A stretch of DNA of 42,036 nucleotides from Actinomycetota bacterium (GTDB lineage: Bacteria > Actinomycetota > CADDZG01 > WHSQ01): contig JADDQX010000001.1 in assembly GCA_016781115.1 (NCBI GenBank), forward strand, positions 1 to 42,036, in the 5' to 3' direction. The notes beneath the pieces were generated by a model that was given only the letters and a program-made list of their open reading frames with translations, was not told the DNA's origin and ran no database searches. How positions within the stretch are numbered: position 1 is the stretch's first letter; every line of letters begins with the position of its first letter. Positions 40,329 through 42,036 of the stretch are shown here, in pieces. Position numbers and translations under genes: made by a program.

Positions 40329-42036
40329 AGGCCGGGACCTTTCGCGATGGACGCGAACTTCGTGTACTGGTTCATGAACGCGAGTCTGACGGTTCCGGTG
40401 GGGCCGTTGCGATGCTTCGCAACGATGAGCTCGGCTTCACCCTTGTTCGGCGAGTCGGGGTTATAGACCTCGTCGCGATAGATGAACATCACCATGTCCG
40501 AGTCCTGTTCGATACTATTATGGGAAAATATTCCATTCGCCACGAAGTTGTGGTTTCCAGTGACCGTTGCGTCGTAGACCTCTTCCTCACCCAGATAATC
40601 CACGCCTACGACCGAATCCCAGAAAAGGTCCGACCCAGCTAGCGCTAGAAGTTCCGCATCGTTGTAGTACTCACCTAGTTTCTGAACGACGGTCCGGGTC
40701 GGTGCGGAATATCGATTGAAGCTAGGTTCGAAGCCAACGCCGACGGCTGCCGCAATCGATTTCAGAGACGCGGTCCCCGCGACCATGATGAATCTCTGCC
40801 ACACGTCTTCCGGAATGGTGTCGCGATTCGACCAGGTTCGGCGGGTGCTCATGTACTGAACGATCTCTGCCAACCCCGGCTTCTTAGGGCCGAAGGCCCC
40901 GATCTCATTCACGAACGATTCCATGGATGACCCCGACGTCACGAACGCCTGATGCATGTCCCGATACGAACCTTTGTGCGTGGTTCCCAGCCGCACCACG
41001 ATTCCGAAGCGCAACAGAAGATCGGCTACGTCTTCAACCAGTCTCCTGCTAGACGAGGCGTAGTAGATGGATGGCCCTCGCGACCCGCGGGCTGAAGGAC
41101 GGTGACCTATGAACCCATCCGTCGCCCAGAGGTGGCGCAGGAAGAGTGCGATCTGGCGCTTGGGCAGCCCGAAGACCTCTTTGGGGATGAACTTCTCGTG
41201 CGAGCGCTTGTCGTACAGGCCGAGCGAATCCATCCACGCGACGATCGGATTCCTGCGGCCGTGCGTGACCGGGTAAGGCGACGGCATGAACAGTTGGTAC
41301 GAGCGAGCCTGTGGCTCGAACTTGATCCGGACCGTCACTCCGAACGCCTTGGCCGCGTCTCCGACCGCCTGCAGGTTCTCCTGGCTCATCGACGCGTACC
41401 GGGTCGGCAGACGACGCAGGCAACTGCCGTCGCCGATCATGTGAGCGAGCAGGATCACATGCTCGTCCGGCCACTCCACCGTCTGTTCAGGTTCTGGAAG
41501 CATCCGAGGGATCGCCAGCCTCTCGCCGATCTCTAGCTCGTCCACCCGCTTCCAGCCATCGAAGGAGAGGAACGGATGATTCGCCGACGCCTTGATCTCG
41601 CGGCCCGAGCGGAGCTTGAGCTTGTAGATCTTCTTCACTCCGCTCGAGAAAACATGCGTCATGTTGCCGCGCTCGATCTTTAGGTCTTCGTTGACCGTCC
41701 AAACAGGAATGTCTCGCGCTCCGGAGCGGCAGAGATCACCCATCGTCACCCATTCACCCGTGTCGGCACGCGCAATGCGGGTGTCGGCGGTCAAGCATCC
41801 CGATTCACGGAGGTCACCTAGGAACGGGCGCTTGTCCGAGCGATATTCGACGCCTCGGTTGAGCTGCGACGCGCAGATCACGGGGATCGACAGTTCCTTC
41901 GCGAGGATCTTCAAGGACCGAGAGATCTCAGAGACCTCCTGCTGACGGTTCTCGGACTTCCGCGGCGACTGCATCAACTGCAGGTAGTCGATGATCACGA
42001 GGCCGAGCCCGTGCTTTGCCTTCAGGCGCCGGCACT
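40325..42036 (-). CDS. dnaB: Replicative DNA helicase DnaB, 3' part, intein-containing
   Basis: Partial: the 5' end lies beyond the right edge. The visible extein has LVIIDYLQLMQSPRKSENRQ (Walker B/H2), VSEISRSLKILAKELSIPVI, ASQLNRGVEYRSDKRPFLGD, then LRESG at the N-junction. After the intein come SIEQDSDMVMFIYRDEVY and IVAKHRNGPTGTVRLAFMNQ (arginine finger and H4 region), ending at TGA 40325. DnaB unwinds DNA at the replication fork, so splicing is essential for function. The nth gene follows with a CTGA overlap. Confidence 0.96.
   Translation of the reverse strand, partial: CRRLKAKHGLGLVIIDYLQLMQSPRKSENRQQEVSEISRSLKILAKELSIPVICASQLNRGVEYRSDKRPFLGDLRESGCLTADTRIARADTGEWVTMGDLCRSGARDIPVWTVNEDLKIERGNMTHVFSSGVKKIYKLKLRSGREIKASANHPFLSFDGWKRVDELEIGERLAIPRMLPEPEQTVEWPDEHVILLAHMIGDGSCLRRLPTRYASMSQENLQAVGDAAKAFGVTVRIKFEPQARSYQLFMPSPYPVTHGRRNPIVAWMDSLGLYDKRSHEKFIPKEVFGLPKRQIALFLRHLWATDGFIGHRPSARGSRGPSIYYASSSRRLVEDVADLLLRFGIVVRLGTTHKGSYRDMHQAFVTSGSSMESFVNEIGAFGPKKPGLAEIVQYMSTRRTWSNRDTIPEDVWQRFIMVAGTASLKSIAAAVGVGFEPSFNRYSAPTRTVVQKLGEYYNDAELLALAGSDLFWDSVVGVDYLGEEEVYDATVTGNHNFVANGIFSHNSIEQDSDMVMFIYRDEVYNPDSPNKGEAELIVAKHRNGPTGTVRLAFMNQYTKFASIAKGPGL
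40517..41797 (-). other. DnaB intein with LAGLIDADG endonuclease
   Basis: 427-residue intein. N-terminal block A starts at Cys1 (CLTADTRIARADTGEW). Block B is GREIKASANHPFLSFDGW with His74. Endonuclease motifs are LLAHMIGDGSCL (Asp123) and LRHLWATDGFIG (Asp227), both acidic residues intact. Block F/G is VYDATVTGNHNFVANGIFSHN with His426-Asn427, followed by extein Ser+1. The insertion point between RESG and SIEQ is the one used by the Synechocystis DnaB intein. The part near 40500-40700 is visibly more AT-rich than its surroundings, consistent with horizontal arrival. Confidence 0.94.

Overview
The window is high-GC, densely packed bacterial DNA that reads as an uncultured or deep-branching actinobacterium. 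Supporting signs are a BldC-type regulator, a mycothiol-conjugate amidase (Mca), a class II DAHP synthase, an EtfD-like iron-sulfur membrane reductase, a DnaB intein, many leaderless-looking promoters (TANNNT 6-9 nt before the start codon) and frequent GTG, TTG and possibly CTG starts. I cannot name a genus. No prophage, insertion sequence or CRISPR array is visible.

Layout. 1-500: divergent tRNA-Asp and tRNA-Phe, then bldC. 0.7-6.1 kb: an unknown actinobacterial protein diverging from leucine/valine dehydrogenase, which is followed by E1alpha, E1beta and E2 of a 2-oxoacid dehydrogenase; together they suit branched-chain amino acid catabolism. 6.2-10.3 kb (minus strand): tyrosine/homogentisate catabolism (FAH-family hydrolase, homogentisate dioxygenase, HPP dioxygenase) and a PaaG-like enoyl-CoA hydratase. 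10.3-23.7 kb (minus strand): a sensor kinase and then a long purine cluster. In transcription order this is dodecin, purA, purD, purE, fluC, a TetR regulator, purB, purC, a membrane protein, purS, purQ, purL, purF, the kinase and the tyrosine genes.

23.9-33.5 kb: short alternating genes, namely a membrane protein with a RanBP2-type zinc finger, a small membrane protein, a DUF255/thioredoxin-fold protein, ArfB, a glycosyltransferase, two membrane proteins, Mca, threonine deaminase and DAHP synthase. 33.5-37.8 kb: a hidden SelW/Rdx-family selenoprotein gene, an alpha/beta hydrolase, an EtfD/HdrD-like reductase, dCTP deaminase and a hotdog thioesterase. 37.8-42.0 kb: tRNA-Gly(CCC) whose 3' end is duplicated 79 bp downstream, a diguanylate cyclase, a methyltransferase, an endonuclease III-like protein with no standard start codon for its conserved N-terminus, and the 3' part of dnaB interrupted by a 427-residue intein.

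The most notable item is the minus-strand gene at 33482-33718. Its Rdx/SelW reading frame carries an in-frame TGA exactly at the second position of the redox CxxC motif (Cys-Ala-Gln-TGA), followed at the right distance by a small hairpin with a G-starting loop, as expected of a bacterial SECIS element. An ordinary ORF caller misses this gene. Also notable: stop/start overlaps of all four NTGA types including CTGA, back-to-back promoters that share a -10 core, convergent genes that share a CTAG stop, and palindromes upstream of bldC, the tetR gene and the ilvA/aroG pair. There is no gene-free stretch longer than 300 bases; the longest gap is 220 bp upstream of bldC.
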